From Planctomycetota bacterium (GTDB lineage Bacteria > Planctomycetota > UBA1135 > GCA-002748355), in contig JACKHW010000001.1 in the NCBI GenBank assembly GCA_020638795.1, forward strand, positions 372,001-436,000: a stretch of 64,000 nt of DNA, read 5' to 3'. This document shows positions 33,826 through 42,299 of this stretch, one piece after another. A model generated the notes under the pieces. It worked only from the letters and a program-made list of their open reading frames with translations, was not told where the DNA came from and ran no database searches. The translations under genes and the position numbers were made by a program. How positions within the stretch are numbered: the first letter of the stretch is position 1; each line of letters opens with the position of its first letter.

Positions 33826-35880
33826 TCAGTTTCTCTTGTCGATCGCGTCGAGGAGTTCGCGAACGAGCTTCTGGACCTCGGGGTCGAGCTCCGGGGACGC
33901 TGCGAGCGCTCGCAGGAGGGTCACGTTCTCGACCACTTCACTGCGCTTGCCGAGCTGCGTGATCGCTCGCCACTGGACCGCGACGCTGCGGTCGCGGGCG
34001 AGGCCACGCAGGAGTTCGTCGGCAACTCCGGTCGGGCGATCACCGAGCGCATCGGCGAGTGCCTGACGCGCGACGTCGCTCGTCTCGATCTGGACGCGGC
34101 TACTCAGCACGTCGATGACTCGCGGATCGGGATTGCGTCCGAGAACGCGCGCCGCGACCGCACGCAGGCCTTCGTCCGTATGCGTGCAGTAGCGCACGAG
34201 CGTGTCGAAGACCGCTGCCGTGCCTACGTTGCCGAGTGCTTCGAGCCACGTGTCGAGCCAACCGCCTCGAGCTGCCGCGTTCTCGAGCGCGAACAAGGTT
34301 TCGAGGGGGCTCTTGCCGTTCTTCAGCGTGTCAACGCTGCGACCACTGAGTGTGCCGAACGCGAGCGCACTCGCGCCGACGGTTCCCGAGAACTCGCCGG
34401 ATTGTTCCAACGTGCCGCGCAGGGACTCGAGCAGGGCCGCGTTGGGAATGGCGACTTGATGGCTCGCGACGATCGCGTGCTGTCGTGCCTCGGGCGGAAG
34501 CGAGTTGCTCGTCGACAAGGCGGCGAGCGCGTCTTGTGCGTTGTCGTTGCCTGCGGCGCCGAGTGCCGAGATGAGCATGCCTCCGAAGTCGCCGGTGGCG
34601 CCACCCGACTCGATCATGTGCACGACGCCTTTGCAGAGCTCTGGGTGCACTTCGAGGAACTCACCGAGACGTCGCCACGCATCGTATGCCTCCTGCGAAT
34701 CGATGCCGTGCTGCGCGAGTGCGTCGCGCAGTGCACCCAGCATGTCGTCGACGCGCTTGCCTTCGTATTCGCTGGCCAGTTGTGCGAGGCGTTCGCGCGG
34801 CGTGAGCTCGCCGCTCTGCCCATCGCCGCCCGGCGATTCGAACGCGGATTCCGGGATGCTCGAAAGAGACACGAGTTCTTCATCGTCGACCGTCGTCGCT
34901 TCGAGCAGTCGCACGCTGGCGGTCGTGATCGTCGCGATGCGGACTTCGAGTTCGGGAGTCTGCATCGACACTTGCTCGTCGATGACCGCGCTTTCGAGCC
35001 AGTGGAGCGAACGGTCGAACGTCAAAGTCGTGTGGCCGCGCAAGTCGTGTGGAGGGACGCTGCGAACGGCGGCGTTCATCGCGATGTACTCGCGTTTCGT
35101 GCGATCGTAGCGGGGCCGACCGTCGCTCGGTGAGCAGGCGATCCAGGACGCGCGGTAGCGCCCGGTCGCGTCACTCTCCTGCGTTTCGAAGCGCGCTTCG
35201 TCACGCCAGGTCCCGACTCCTTCTTGACCCGCGCCATAGAAGAAGAGCGAAACGGCGTTGCGCACGAAGTCGCGGCATTCGGACGAGACGTCGTCCCGGA
35301 ACGCGAGCCCGGTCGGTCGACCATCGACGTCCAGTCGGATCCGCGTCGGGGCGTGCATCGCCTGCGCGAACTCCTCTAGCCCGGCATCCTTGGCGCTCGT
35401 GTCGACGAACCGGAACTTCTGGGTCACGAGGGTGACGAGCACCGAGCGTGCATCGCGATCTTCGATCGTGATCGTGGATTCGCCCTCGAAGGCGATGCGC
35501 ACCTTGTCCGACCCGGATGTCGATATCCCTGTTGCCGTGGCCGACGTCGCCGCGTGCAGACCGAACTCGGTCGAACTCGACAGCCCATAGCGGAAGCGCC
35601 GACCACGGGCCGCCCCGAACGGGCCGTCGACCCATCGCGCATCCGCGAGTCGATTCGGGGTGTCGAGTCGAGTGCCGTTTTGTGTCATGCCGTCGACAGG
35701 CTCGCTGCTCGAAGGAGTGGACCGAGACGAGGCTTCGAGTTCGGTCGCGAGCGTGGTCGCGGCATCGGCGGGGACCTGCCGGACGATCCGCCATGTCGAC
35801 CAACCAAGCAGGAGGCCGACGATCGAGGCAAGGAGGAAACGCGCGAAGCGCTTGCCATCAGTCTCGTGGATTTCGTTCAC
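33826..35880 (-). CDS. Membrane-anchored HEAT-repeat protein with vitellogenin-N-like beta domain
   Basis: This 684-residue protein has one N-terminal membrane helix (FLLASIVGLLLGWSTW, residues 14-29) and a low-complexity Ser/Thr linker. A beta-rich domain follows at about residues 85-330, beginning GRRFRYGLSSSTEF and including RIRLDVDGRPTGLAFRDD and WRDEARFE. An all-helical array covers about residues 370-684, with HEAT-like units such as GLRAVAARVLGRNPDPRVID and VADELLRGLARDRSVAVQWR. A beta-barrel followed by a helical superhelix is the layout of vitellogenin/MTP lipid-transfer N-terminal regions, and similar bacterial proteins are filed under that family; the assignment is structural inference. 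It follows the secreted gene by six bases, so the two probably work together outside the cytoplasm. Confidence 0.6.
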   Translation of the reverse strand: MNEIHETDGKRFARFLLASIVGLLLGWSTWRIVRQVPADAATTLATELEASSRSTPSSSEPVDGMTQNGTRLDTPNRLADARWVDGPFGAARGRRFRYGLSSSTEFGLHAATSATATGISTSGSDKVRIAFEGESTITIEDRDARSVLVTLVTQKFRFVDTSAKDAGLEEFAQAMHAPTRIRLDVDGRPTGLAFRDDVSSECRDFVRNAVSLFFYGAGQEGVGTWRDEARFETQESDATGRYRASWIACSPSDGRPRYDRTKREYIAMNAAVRSVPPHDLRGHTTLTFDRSLHWLESAVIDEQVSMQTPELEVRIATITTASVRLLEATTVDDEELVSLSSIPESAFESPGGDGQSGELTPRERLAQLASEYEGKRVDDMLGALRDALAQHGIDSQEAYDAWRRLGEFLEVHPELCKGVVHMIESGGATGDFGGMLISALGAAGNDNAQDALAALSTSNSLPPEARQHAIVASHQVAIPNAALLESLRGTLEQSGEFSGTVGASALAFGTLSGRSVDTLKNGKSPLETLFALENAAARGGWLDTWLEALGNVGTAAVFDTLVRYCTHTDEGLRAVAARVLGRNPDPRVIDVLSSRVQIETSDVARQALADALGDRPTGVADELLRGLARDRSVAVQWRAITQLGKRSEVVENVTLLRALAASPELDPEVQKLVRELLDAIDKRN

Positions 35881-35886
35881 GGCGCG

Positions 35887-36693
35887 CTAGCGACTCCAGA
35901 ACGTGCGGGTGTAGGTCGAGCTCGCGTACTCGGCGATCGTCTTGGAGTACGACGCGAAGAGCACCGAGATCTTGACCTTGAGCTTCAGTGCGATCGCTTG
36001 GAGGGTGTAGTAGAAGCGCCCGTGCGGACCCGTGCTGTTGAGGTAGGTCGAGAGGTTGAGCGACTGGTTCGCGTATTTCGCGCTCAGTTCGACGCCGAGG
36101 GACAGCACCTTGATGCCGGCGGTCACGCTCGCGGTGCCGTTGCCCCAGGCACGCGCGGTTCCCGTGAGCGACGCGAAGTTGGAGAGCGACGTGGCGACTG
36201 CGGCGGTGGCCGACAGGTTGGCGGCTGCACCGGCATTGCCCTTGACGGTGATCGGGATCGGGCCGACCGTGAACCTCGCGCTCGGGTCGACGGGGAAGAC
36301 CTTGACCGAGTACGTCGGGGTCGACCACGTCTTGGACGAGGCGTAGCTACGCGACCAGCTCGAGCTGTAGAGCGTCTTGCCGGCGACGCGCACGGACACC
36401 GAGGCCGAACCGCTGATCGCGGTCGACGTCTTCGTGGCGCTCAGTCCCGCGTAGGCATGACCGAACTCCTTCGAGTAGCCGAGGAGCTTGCCGACCGCAC
36501 TGCCGCGGACGTAGGCACTCGCCGTGTACGTCGTGCCCGACTTGCTGACACCCGCGTAGCTCGTGACGCTGAGCGAGCCACCGAGGTTGGAGTTACCAAA
36601 GCTACGCGAGTACGTGCTGCTCACCGATTGCGCGACGGTGGACCCTGCGAGCAGAACGGTGGCCGTGAGGGTGAAGAGATGAGGTAGTTTCAT
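35887..36693 (-). CDS. Secreted beta-rich Ser/Thr/Ala protein of unknown function, partner of the HEAT-repeat protein
   Basis: The 268-residue product has a signal peptide (LPHLFTLTATVLLAGSTVAQ) and then almost only alternating small and beta-branched residues, including GNSNLGGSLSVTSYAGVS, TVGPIPITVKGNAGAAANL and ALKLKVKISVLFASYSKTIA. The alternation suggests long amphipathic beta strands, as in a lipid-facing sheet or a beta-solenoid. The mature part has no cysteines or recognisable catalytic motif. Transcription probably starts in the 193-base gap upstream, which is unusually AT-rich at 36861-36874. With the HEAT-repeat gene six bases behind, I infer a two-component secreted or periplasmic system, possibly binding lipid. 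I do not recognise a named family. Confidence 0.6.
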   Translation of the reverse strand: MKLPHLFTLTATVLLAGSTVAQSVSSTYSRSFGNSNLGGSLSVTSYAGVSKSGTTYTASAYVRGSAVGKLLGYSKEFGHAYAGLSATKTSTAISGSASVSVRVAGKTLYSSSWSRSYASSKTWSTPTYSVKVFPVDPSARFTVGPIPITVKGNAGAAANLSATAAVATSLSNFASLTGTARAWGNGTASVTAGIKVLSLGVELSAKYANQSLNLSTYLNSTGPHGRFYYTLQAIALKLKVKISVLFASYSKTIAEYASSTYTRTFWSR

Positions 36694-36886
36694 CGATTCC
36701 GTGAATGGAAGAGAACTCGAGTCGACGCTTGCCGAGTCGAGTGTTGATCGAGGTGTTCACGCCGTCGAAACGGTCGTGCCGATCGCGCCCTCACACTGCA
36801 TGACGACGTCGATCGGTTGCGCCATCTACTCGCGTGCGCAGGACGGTGGCTCGACGGAGAACGAAAAATTTTCGGCCGCCGGGAGA

Positions 36887-37417
36887 CTACGTTCCGAGTC
36901 TCGCGAGGTTCTCGTCACACAGCGCTACGAGAAGTGCATTTCCTACAGAGTCGACGCGGAGTTCGGCGTAGCGAGCCTTTGCGAAGACTTCACCGAGCCC
37001 TTCTTCGAAGAAGAAGTCCTGCGAGGCGAAGCGCACCGTGACCGTGCGGTCCGCATAGACGCGGAACCGTAGTCGCTGCTCTCGCGCATCGAGGGGACTG
37101 CTGTCTTCGCCGCTCGGCGACGCGTTGGTCAGGACTCTCGACAAGGTTGCGACATCGTCTTCGTCGAGTCGCAGGATCGCGGTTCCGCGCAACGGCGGAT
37201 CGTCGTGCGGGAGGCGCGCTTCGATCTCACGGGCAAGCGGATACTGCAGCCACATGTAGTCGCCTTGGAAGATCGATCGCGGATCGCGCTGCTCGATCAT
37301 CAACAGGACCTTGCGACCCGACTCGAGAATGCGCTCCTTGCTTCGGACGAGCCACGCGGCGACCGAGACGAAGACGACGAGGCCAGCCACGATCAGGGTC
37401 GTTCGTGCGCGATTCAT
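36887..37417 (-). CDS. GDYXXLXY-family protein
   Basis: A 176-residue protein with one N-terminal membrane helix (TTLIVAGLVVFVSVAAWLV) and the defining motif FQGDYMWLQYPLA, followed by LRFRVYADRTVTVRFASQD and a beta-rich C-terminus. The family is known only from its association with DUF2157 and DUF4401 proteins, which is the case here. The start ATG 37417 overlaps the DUF4401 stop (ATGA), making this the last gene of a three-gene operon. Function is unknown; a periplasmic or external soluble domain held to the membrane is the likely topology. Confidence 0.87.
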   Translation of the reverse strand: MNRARTTLIVAGLVVFVSVAAWLVRSKERILESGRKVLLMIEQRDPRSIFQGDYMWLQYPLAREIEARLPHDDPPLRGTAILRLDEDDVATLSRVLTNASPSGEDSSPLDAREQRLRFRVYADRTVTVRFASQDFFFEEGLGEVFAKARYAELRVDSVGNALLVALCDENLARLGT

Positions 37418-38496
37418 GCCACGTCTCCTCGGGATGCCGACGTGGTCGTTGTGTTCCCCGACTTGCTCATGACGAAGCGTGCGGCGAGGAGCAGGACGCC
37501 GCTCGCGACCAGCGTCATCGACTTCTGCGCATAGGTCTGGTCGAGGCTGTAGAAGTAGTGCCAGAGTGCGATCGGTAGCGAGCCGAGTCCGATCCACGCG
37601 ACGATCGGATGCCACATCGCGTGGCCGAGCACGGCCAAGAAGAGTGCCGCGAGGATGCCTGGCATCGTCAGCACCGCCAAGGCGAGGACGCCACCGACGA
37701 CGATGATGGCGAGGCGGGCCTGCGTGCGGACGCCGTCGGGGGCGGCTCTATGGAGTGCGAACAGCAAGGCGACTGCGAGGACGATCGAGGCGATCCAGGG
37801 TCTCTGCATCGCGAATTCCTCGAACCACAGCCCGCGTTCGCTGATCGGCAGGGTGAGGATGACGAGCCCGATCACGCAGCCGTAGGCGAGCGGCATCAGA
37901 GCCGGCCGGCAGCGACGGCGTGCGAGGATCCATGCACTCGTCGCGGTGGCGACCGCGACGAGCACGTGACAGACGATCGGCATGGGGGGGTCGTTACTCG
38001 CGATCTTCGCCAGCACGAAAACGAGGACGCACGATGCCGTCCGGTGGAGAGTCATCCGATAGATCGGATACAGCGCCGCGCACAGCACCAGAGAGCCGAG
38101 GAAGATCGCGACCAGAGCGTCATCGTGTCCCGCCTTCTGACTGACTCCGAACAGGAAGAACCCGTGCCCACCGATGCTGAGTGCGAGCGCGAGATGGGAG
38201 AGGAAGAGGTTGTCGGTCAGTCTGTGCAGCGCGACGGCGACCCCGATGTAGAACGCTCCGAACCCGAGCATCGCCGTGTCCGTGAAGTCCCCGCGGAAGA
38301 TCGCCGCGAATCCCGCCGTGCACAAGATGCCGGCGATGAGTGCGCCGAAGAGGAGAAAGACCTGGAGGTACCACAGCGCCTTCGGCTGCATCGACGTGCT
38401 GCCCGCACGCGTGCAGATCGCCTCGAGGTCTCGCTGCTCGATGTGCCCGTCTGCTCGGAGGCGTCGGAGGAGATCCGTTGTCGTCGACTTCGCCAT
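37414..38496 (-). CDS. DUF4401 polytopic membrane protein
   Basis: Starting at ATG 38496 gives 360 residues. A cytoplasmic N-terminus (TTDLLRRLRADGHIEQRDLE) resembles a short helical regulatory domain. It is followed by about ten hydrophobic segments, including WYLQVFLLFGALIAGILC, TASCVLVFVLAKIA and IVVGGVLALAVLTMPGILAA. The phrase ALSIGGHGFFLFGVSQKAG is characteristic of DUF4401. The start overlaps the DUF2157 stop by one base (TGATG) and the stop overlaps the GDYXXLXY start by four, so translation of all three is probably coupled. No transport or catalytic motif is visible. Confidence 0.87.
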   Translation of the reverse strand: MAKSTTTDLLRRLRADGHIEQRDLEAICTRAGSTSMQPKALWYLQVFLLFGALIAGILCTAGFAAIFRGDFTDTAMLGFGAFYIGVAVALHRLTDNLFLSHLALALSIGGHGFFLFGVSQKAGHDDALVAIFLGSLVLCAALYPIYRMTLHRTASCVLVFVLAKIASNDPPMPIVCHVLVAVATATSAWILARRRCRPALMPLAYGCVIGLVILTLPISERGLWFEEFAMQRPWIASIVLAVALLFALHRAAPDGVRTQARLAIIVVGGVLALAVLTMPGILAALFLAVLGHAMWHPIVAWIGLGSLPIALWHYFYSLDQTYAQKSMTLVASGVLLLAARFVMSKSGNTTTTSASRGDVA

Positions 38497-39524
38497 CACG
38501 CTTCGCTCCCCATCTGCTTCTGGATACGTCGAACCCACGCGACGAGACCCGTGAGCATCGCGGCGACGATCAAGCCGACGAACAGGAGCATGCTGACGTC
38601 CCTGAGTTCGAAGACGCGCGCAACTCGGAACACAAAGCACGTCGCGAGCCACACGACGCTGAAGCCGAGGCATGTCAGCGAGAAGAGATCACGCTCGTGG
38701 AACCGGCAGTACCAGAATCCCACAGCCAGGAAGCCGATGTACGCCAGGAACAGCACCCATACGTCGACACCGTCGAGCCCCTTGTCGACCACGTGGACGC
38801 TGAGCGGTCCGACGAACAAGAACAGGGTCGCAGGCACGAGCAACCAACGTGGCCATGCGTGTGGGGTGACGAAGTAGCGCTTCGCATTGCCGAAATGCAG
38901 GCCCACGAGCGCGGCGACGTGCAGGAGCGCGGTCAGGACCCAAGGCCAAACCGTGTAGATCCAGGGTGGCCGCGCCGCTTGTTCGTACCACATCGCGATC
39001 ATCACGTCGATGAGCGCGATCAGCAGCAGCCACTGTTCCTGATGCCGCGAAGCGACGACCCAGAGCGCGATGAGGAGCCACCACGCGCGGAACAGTTCCC
39101 ACGCATCCGCACCGGTTTGGTACACCTGGCCGAATGCCCCGAGGAACAAACCGACGAGGACGCTACCCGCGAAGAGCAGAGCGCGGCCGACGGGGCGGTC
39201 GAGCCCGACCCAGACAGCACTGAGGACCGCGGCGACGACCAGAATCGCCGGCCCCCCGAGCTTGATCGCTCGCCCGAGGTCGTGCCAATGCAGAGCGATG
39301 AAGCTGATCAGGCCTGCGAGGAGAAGGGTCGTGCCGAGGACGAGAAGCACGCGATCGATCCAGAATCGCCAACGCAGCGAAGCGCCGAGTTCCGCGCCCG
39401 CGGCCTCGAGCGCATCCCGCGAGATCAGGCCGTCGTGGAACAGCTCTCGAAGTGCTCCGATCGATGCTTCGCGATCGAGTCGAGACTCTGAAGCTCCGGT
39501 GGCCGCCGGTTCGGTGTCGCTCAT
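38496..39524 (-). CDS. DUF2157 polytopic membrane protein
   Basis: This 342-residue protein begins with a soluble region containing REASIGALRELFHDGLISRD, then LGTTLLLAGLISFIALHWHD and the family hallmark AFGQVYQTGADAWELFRAWW, followed by more membrane helices. DUF2157 members are typically 8-10-helix membrane proteins of unknown role. It is the first gene of the DUF2157-DUF4401-GDYXXLXY operon. The N-terminal helix pair resembles the start of the downstream DUF4401 protein, hinting that the two membrane proteins are related and may form a hetero-oligomer. It is divergent from the serine hydrolase with 80 bases between starts. Confidence 0.87.
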   Translation of the reverse strand: MSDTEPAATGASESRLDREASIGALRELFHDGLISRDALEAAGAELGASLRWRFWIDRVLLVLGTTLLLAGLISFIALHWHDLGRAIKLGGPAILVVAAVLSAVWVGLDRPVGRALLFAGSVLVGLFLGAFGQVYQTGADAWELFRAWWLLIALWVVASRHQEQWLLLIALIDVMIAMWYEQAARPPWIYTVWPWVLTALLHVAALVGLHFGNAKRYFVTPHAWPRWLLVPATLFLFVGPLSVHVVDKGLDGVDVWVLFLAYIGFLAVGFWYCRFHERDLFSLTCLGFSVVWLATCFVFRVARVFELRDVSMLLFVGLIVAAMLTGLVAWVRRIQKQMGSEA

Positions 39525-39604
39525 GCGGACTCCTGACGTGGCTGCGGTCCATGGTCAGGACCGAGGGACTTGTCAATCATCGCGAGAGTCCTTGAGATCC
39601 GAGC

Positions 39605-40771
39605 ATGCATTTCGAGAACTCCGGATGGGCGCTCCGCACTGGGGTGAAGCTTTCTTGTGTGGTCGCGATCCTCGTGCCGCATCTGCGAGCCACACCGTTT
39701 CCCGAGCCGCAGTCGGGATCCGCGAGCGAACAAAGCAGTGTCGAAAAGCGCATCGATGCGGTGTTCGCGGAGCAGTTCGCGAGCGGAGCGAGGCGCGGCG
39801 CACTCTGCGTCGGTGTCGTGCATCACGGCGAGGTGACTCTTCGCTTCTTCGGTCGAGTGACCGAGGGCTCGGAACGAGTGCCCGACCTCGACACGGAGTA
39901 CGAGATCGGTTCGCTGACCAAGCTCTTCACGGCAACACTCCTCGCGATGGATGTCGACGCCGGTCGAGCCGCATTGGATCAGCCGGTCAGTGATGTGCTC
40001 GGCGAGGCTTGGAGCGTGCCGTCGAAGAGCGATCGCAGAATCACGCTGCTCGATCTCGCGACGCACACGTCGGCGTTGCCCCGCATGCCGCGCAACATCC
40101 GCCCGAAGAACCGTCTCGATCCGTACGCGGACTACTCGGTCGATCTCTTGCGCGACGAACTCTCGAACCTCGAGTTGCGTTGGCCGATCGGGGAGCGCTA
40201 CGTCTACTCCAACCTCGGCTATGGCTTGCTCGGGCACGCACTCGCCACCGCATCGCAGACGAGCCTCGGCGAGCGCTACGCGACAGACATCACGAAGCCT
40301 CTAGGGATGAGCGCGACGCACGTGTCGCGCTCACCTCGCAACGCCGAAGGGGACGAGCAGGCGAACATCGCGCAGCCGCACTTCCCCAATGGCGTGCGAG
40401 CACATCCATGGAACTTCGATGTGCTCGCGGGTGCCGGTGCCATCCGTTCGACACTCGGCGACATGATGCGCTTCGCCCGCGCGCAACTCGATCCACCAAA
40501 GACGCGACTCGGTCGTGCGATGCGGTCGACCCAAGAGCCGCGCCATCAGATCAAGAACGCGTCGTGGGTCGGTCTCGGTTGGCACATGCTCCGGAAGGAC
40601 GATCGCGTGTCCAGTCTCGAGCATTCGGGTCGGACCGGAGGCTATGCAAGCGAGATCCTGATCTTGCCCGCGCACGATCTGGCTGTCGTGATCCTTGCCG
40701 GGCAAGCAAGTGGTGCCATGACCGAAGCGCGGCGACTCGCGACCGAGTGCTCCTTGGAGGACCGGAAGTAG
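39605..40771 (+). CDS. Serine hydrolase, beta-lactamase class C/AmpC family
   Basis: All three class C motifs are intact in this 388-residue protein: SLTK (S103, K106), YSN (Y201-N203) and a late HSGRTGG in place of KTG. The first ATG is used; the N-terminus has a moderate hydrophobic segment (LSCVVAILVPHL), so export is likely. Relatives include beta-lactamases, DD-peptidases and esterases such as EstB, and these cannot be told apart from sequence. In contrast to the serine hydrolase at 28.8-30.7 kb, it has a complete YxN triad and lacks the extra C-terminal domain. It is followed 79 bases later by the MCE operon, which probably has its own promoter. Confidence 0.88.
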   Translation: MHFENSGWALRTGVKLSCVVAILVPHLRATPFPEPQSGSASEQSSVEKRIDAVFAEQFASGARRGALCVGVVHHGEVTLRFFGRVTEGSERVPDLDTEYEIGSLTKLFTATLLAMDVDAGRAALDQPVSDVLGEAWSVPSKSDRRITLLDLATHTSALPRMPRNIRPKNRLDPYADYSVDLLRDELSNLELRWPIGERYVYSNLGYGLLGHALATASQTSLGERYATDITKPLGMSATHVSRSPRNAEGDEQANIAQPHFPNGVRAHPWNFDVLAGAGAIRSTLGDMMRFARAQLDPPKTRLGRAMRSTQEPRHQIKNASWVGLGWHMLRKDDRVSSLEHSGRTGGYASEILILPAHDLAVVILAGQASGAMTEARRLATECSLEDRK

Positions 40772-40850
40772 CGAGCCGTCACTTCTCGGCATATTCCCTC
40801 GTCAGAAGCGCAAGGAGCGCGCTGTTCGACCTGCTACACTCCGCGCCGCA

Positions 40851-42299
40851 ATGGATCTAAGGGCCCAACGCATCCTCCGCCTCTGTTTCGGCGCCGCGAT
40901 CCTCGCAGCGGTCGTCTGGACCTTGGTCATCATCGTCGGGCGCCTCAATCGCGGGCCCGACACCGAGCGCATTCGCGTCGGCATCATCTTCAAGGATGTG
41001 CAAGGGCTCCAGGTCGGCAGTCGTTGCGTGCACCGCGGCAAGACGATCGGCGAAGTGACGGCACTCGAGATCGAAGCGACTGCACGGCGTGTGCGTGCAC
41101 TGCTGAGCCTCGAAGAGGGCGCGCGCGAACTCGTGACGACGACCAGTCAATTCTGGATCGTGCGGCCGCGCTTCGGCGGGTTCCAGCACGAGCTGTCCGG
41201 ACTCGATACCTTGATCAAGGAGAGCTACGTGCGGTTGCGCGTGCCTCCCGGGGGAGAGCCGCTGCGCGGCAACGAAGAACTCCTAGGTCTCGAACGACCG
41301 CCCGAGGCGCTCACGGTCGAGGAACTCGACGATCCGATGACCGGCGATCTACTCGCTACGGTCGTGCTCCCGGATGGCCACGGTCTCAGTGCAGGCAGCC
41401 CCGTGCGCTTCCGCGGACAGGATGTGGGGGAGTGTCGCCGCGTCGCGTTGTCGGACGACGGACTCGGCGTATTGATCCGGTTTCGCGTGCGGCGTGCGTA
41501 CCGCGAGTTCTGCCGAGAGAAGAGTCGAGTGTGGGTTGCGCGTCCGATCCTGTCGGGCAGCTTGCTCACCGGCATGACGATCGACAGTCTCTCGAGTTTG
41601 CTCGGAGCTGCGCTCGTGTTCGATACTCCGGGGCAGAACTCGGGTCCGCCGCTATCGGACGACGCCGTCGTCGTCGGCATGCAGGCGCCACCTCGCGATG
41701 GCGATGACTGGAATGGCGAACGCGTCGCGCAAGGTGCGCGTGCGGTCAAGCCCGACCATCTCGATTCGCGGCCTCGCGCACTCTCGCCGTGGGTGCAGAT
41801 CAAGTATCGCGCGGTCGAAGAGGACTCGTTGTCCGGAGACGATCACCTCGCGTACGACGGCGAAGGTGTGTTGTTTCGCAATGCTCGCAACGAGCTCATG
41901 GTGGTCACGCGGCGAAGCGTGTGTGACGGCACGTTCTTGATCCAGGGCACGTGGTACGACAGTGTCCGCGTGACCAAGGAGCGAATCCGGATCCAGCTCG
42001 AGGACGGCCGCGTCTGGCCTGCCAGTCGCGTGTGGACGGATCCCCAGGATCGTGATCTCGCGCTGCTGCGCGTGCAGACGCCCGCCAACTCGAGCCCCGA
42101 GCCGCTGCCGACGTTCGATACGTACCTGACGTTCGAAGAACGTGCCGAACTCGAGTCCTCGAGCGGTCCGTTGGGCAAGATCCTTCTCGATGCGGGAAAG
42201 GCGTTCGGGCTGATCGGTTGCAAACGCTATGCGCCCTCGGACCCGAACCCCGTGTCGTTCTCGTGGGTGCCCGAAGGCGAACGTCCACGCACGCAATGA
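40851..42299 (+). CDS. MCE (MlaD/PqiB-like) lipid-transport protein with two MCE domains and an extra C-terminal domain
   Basis: The protein has an N-terminal membrane helix (FGAAILAAVVWTLVIIVG). A first MCE domain follows (IFKDVQGLQVGSRCVHRGKT then IGEV), and a second begins near residue 165 (LPDGHGLSAGSPVRFRGQDV then GECR). MCE proteins form hexameric rings or tubes that carry phospholipids across the envelope; two domains per chain places this nearer PqiB than MlaD. From about residue 300 an additional domain (VQIKYRAVEEDSLSGDD, LMVVTRRSVCDGTFLIQG, WPASRVWTDPQDRDLALLRV) has the look of a degenerate trypsin-like barrel without the catalytic Ser motif. The stop overlaps the ABC gene start (ATGA). 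Start ATG 40851. Confidence 0.82.
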   Translation: MDLRAQRILRLCFGAAILAAVVWTLVIIVGRLNRGPDTERIRVGIIFKDVQGLQVGSRCVHRGKTIGEVTALEIEATARRVRALLSLEEGARELVTTTSQFWIVRPRFGGFQHELSGLDTLIKESYVRLRVPPGGEPLRGNEELLGLERPPEALTVEELDDPMTGDLLATVVLPDGHGLSAGSPVRFRGQDVGECRRVALSDDGLGVLIRFRVRRAYREFCREKSRVWVARPILSGSLLTGMTIDSLSSLLGAALVFDTPGQNSGPPLSDDAVVVGMQAPPRDGDDWNGERVAQGARAVKPDHLDSRPRALSPWVQIKYRAVEEDSLSGDDHLAYDGEGVLFRNARNELMVVTRRSVCDGTFLIQGTWYDSVRVTKERIRIQLEDGRVWPASRVWTDPQDRDLALLRVQTPANSSPEPLPTFDTYLTFEERAELESSSGPLGKILLDAGKAFGLIGCKRYAPSDPNPVSFSWVPEGERPRTQ

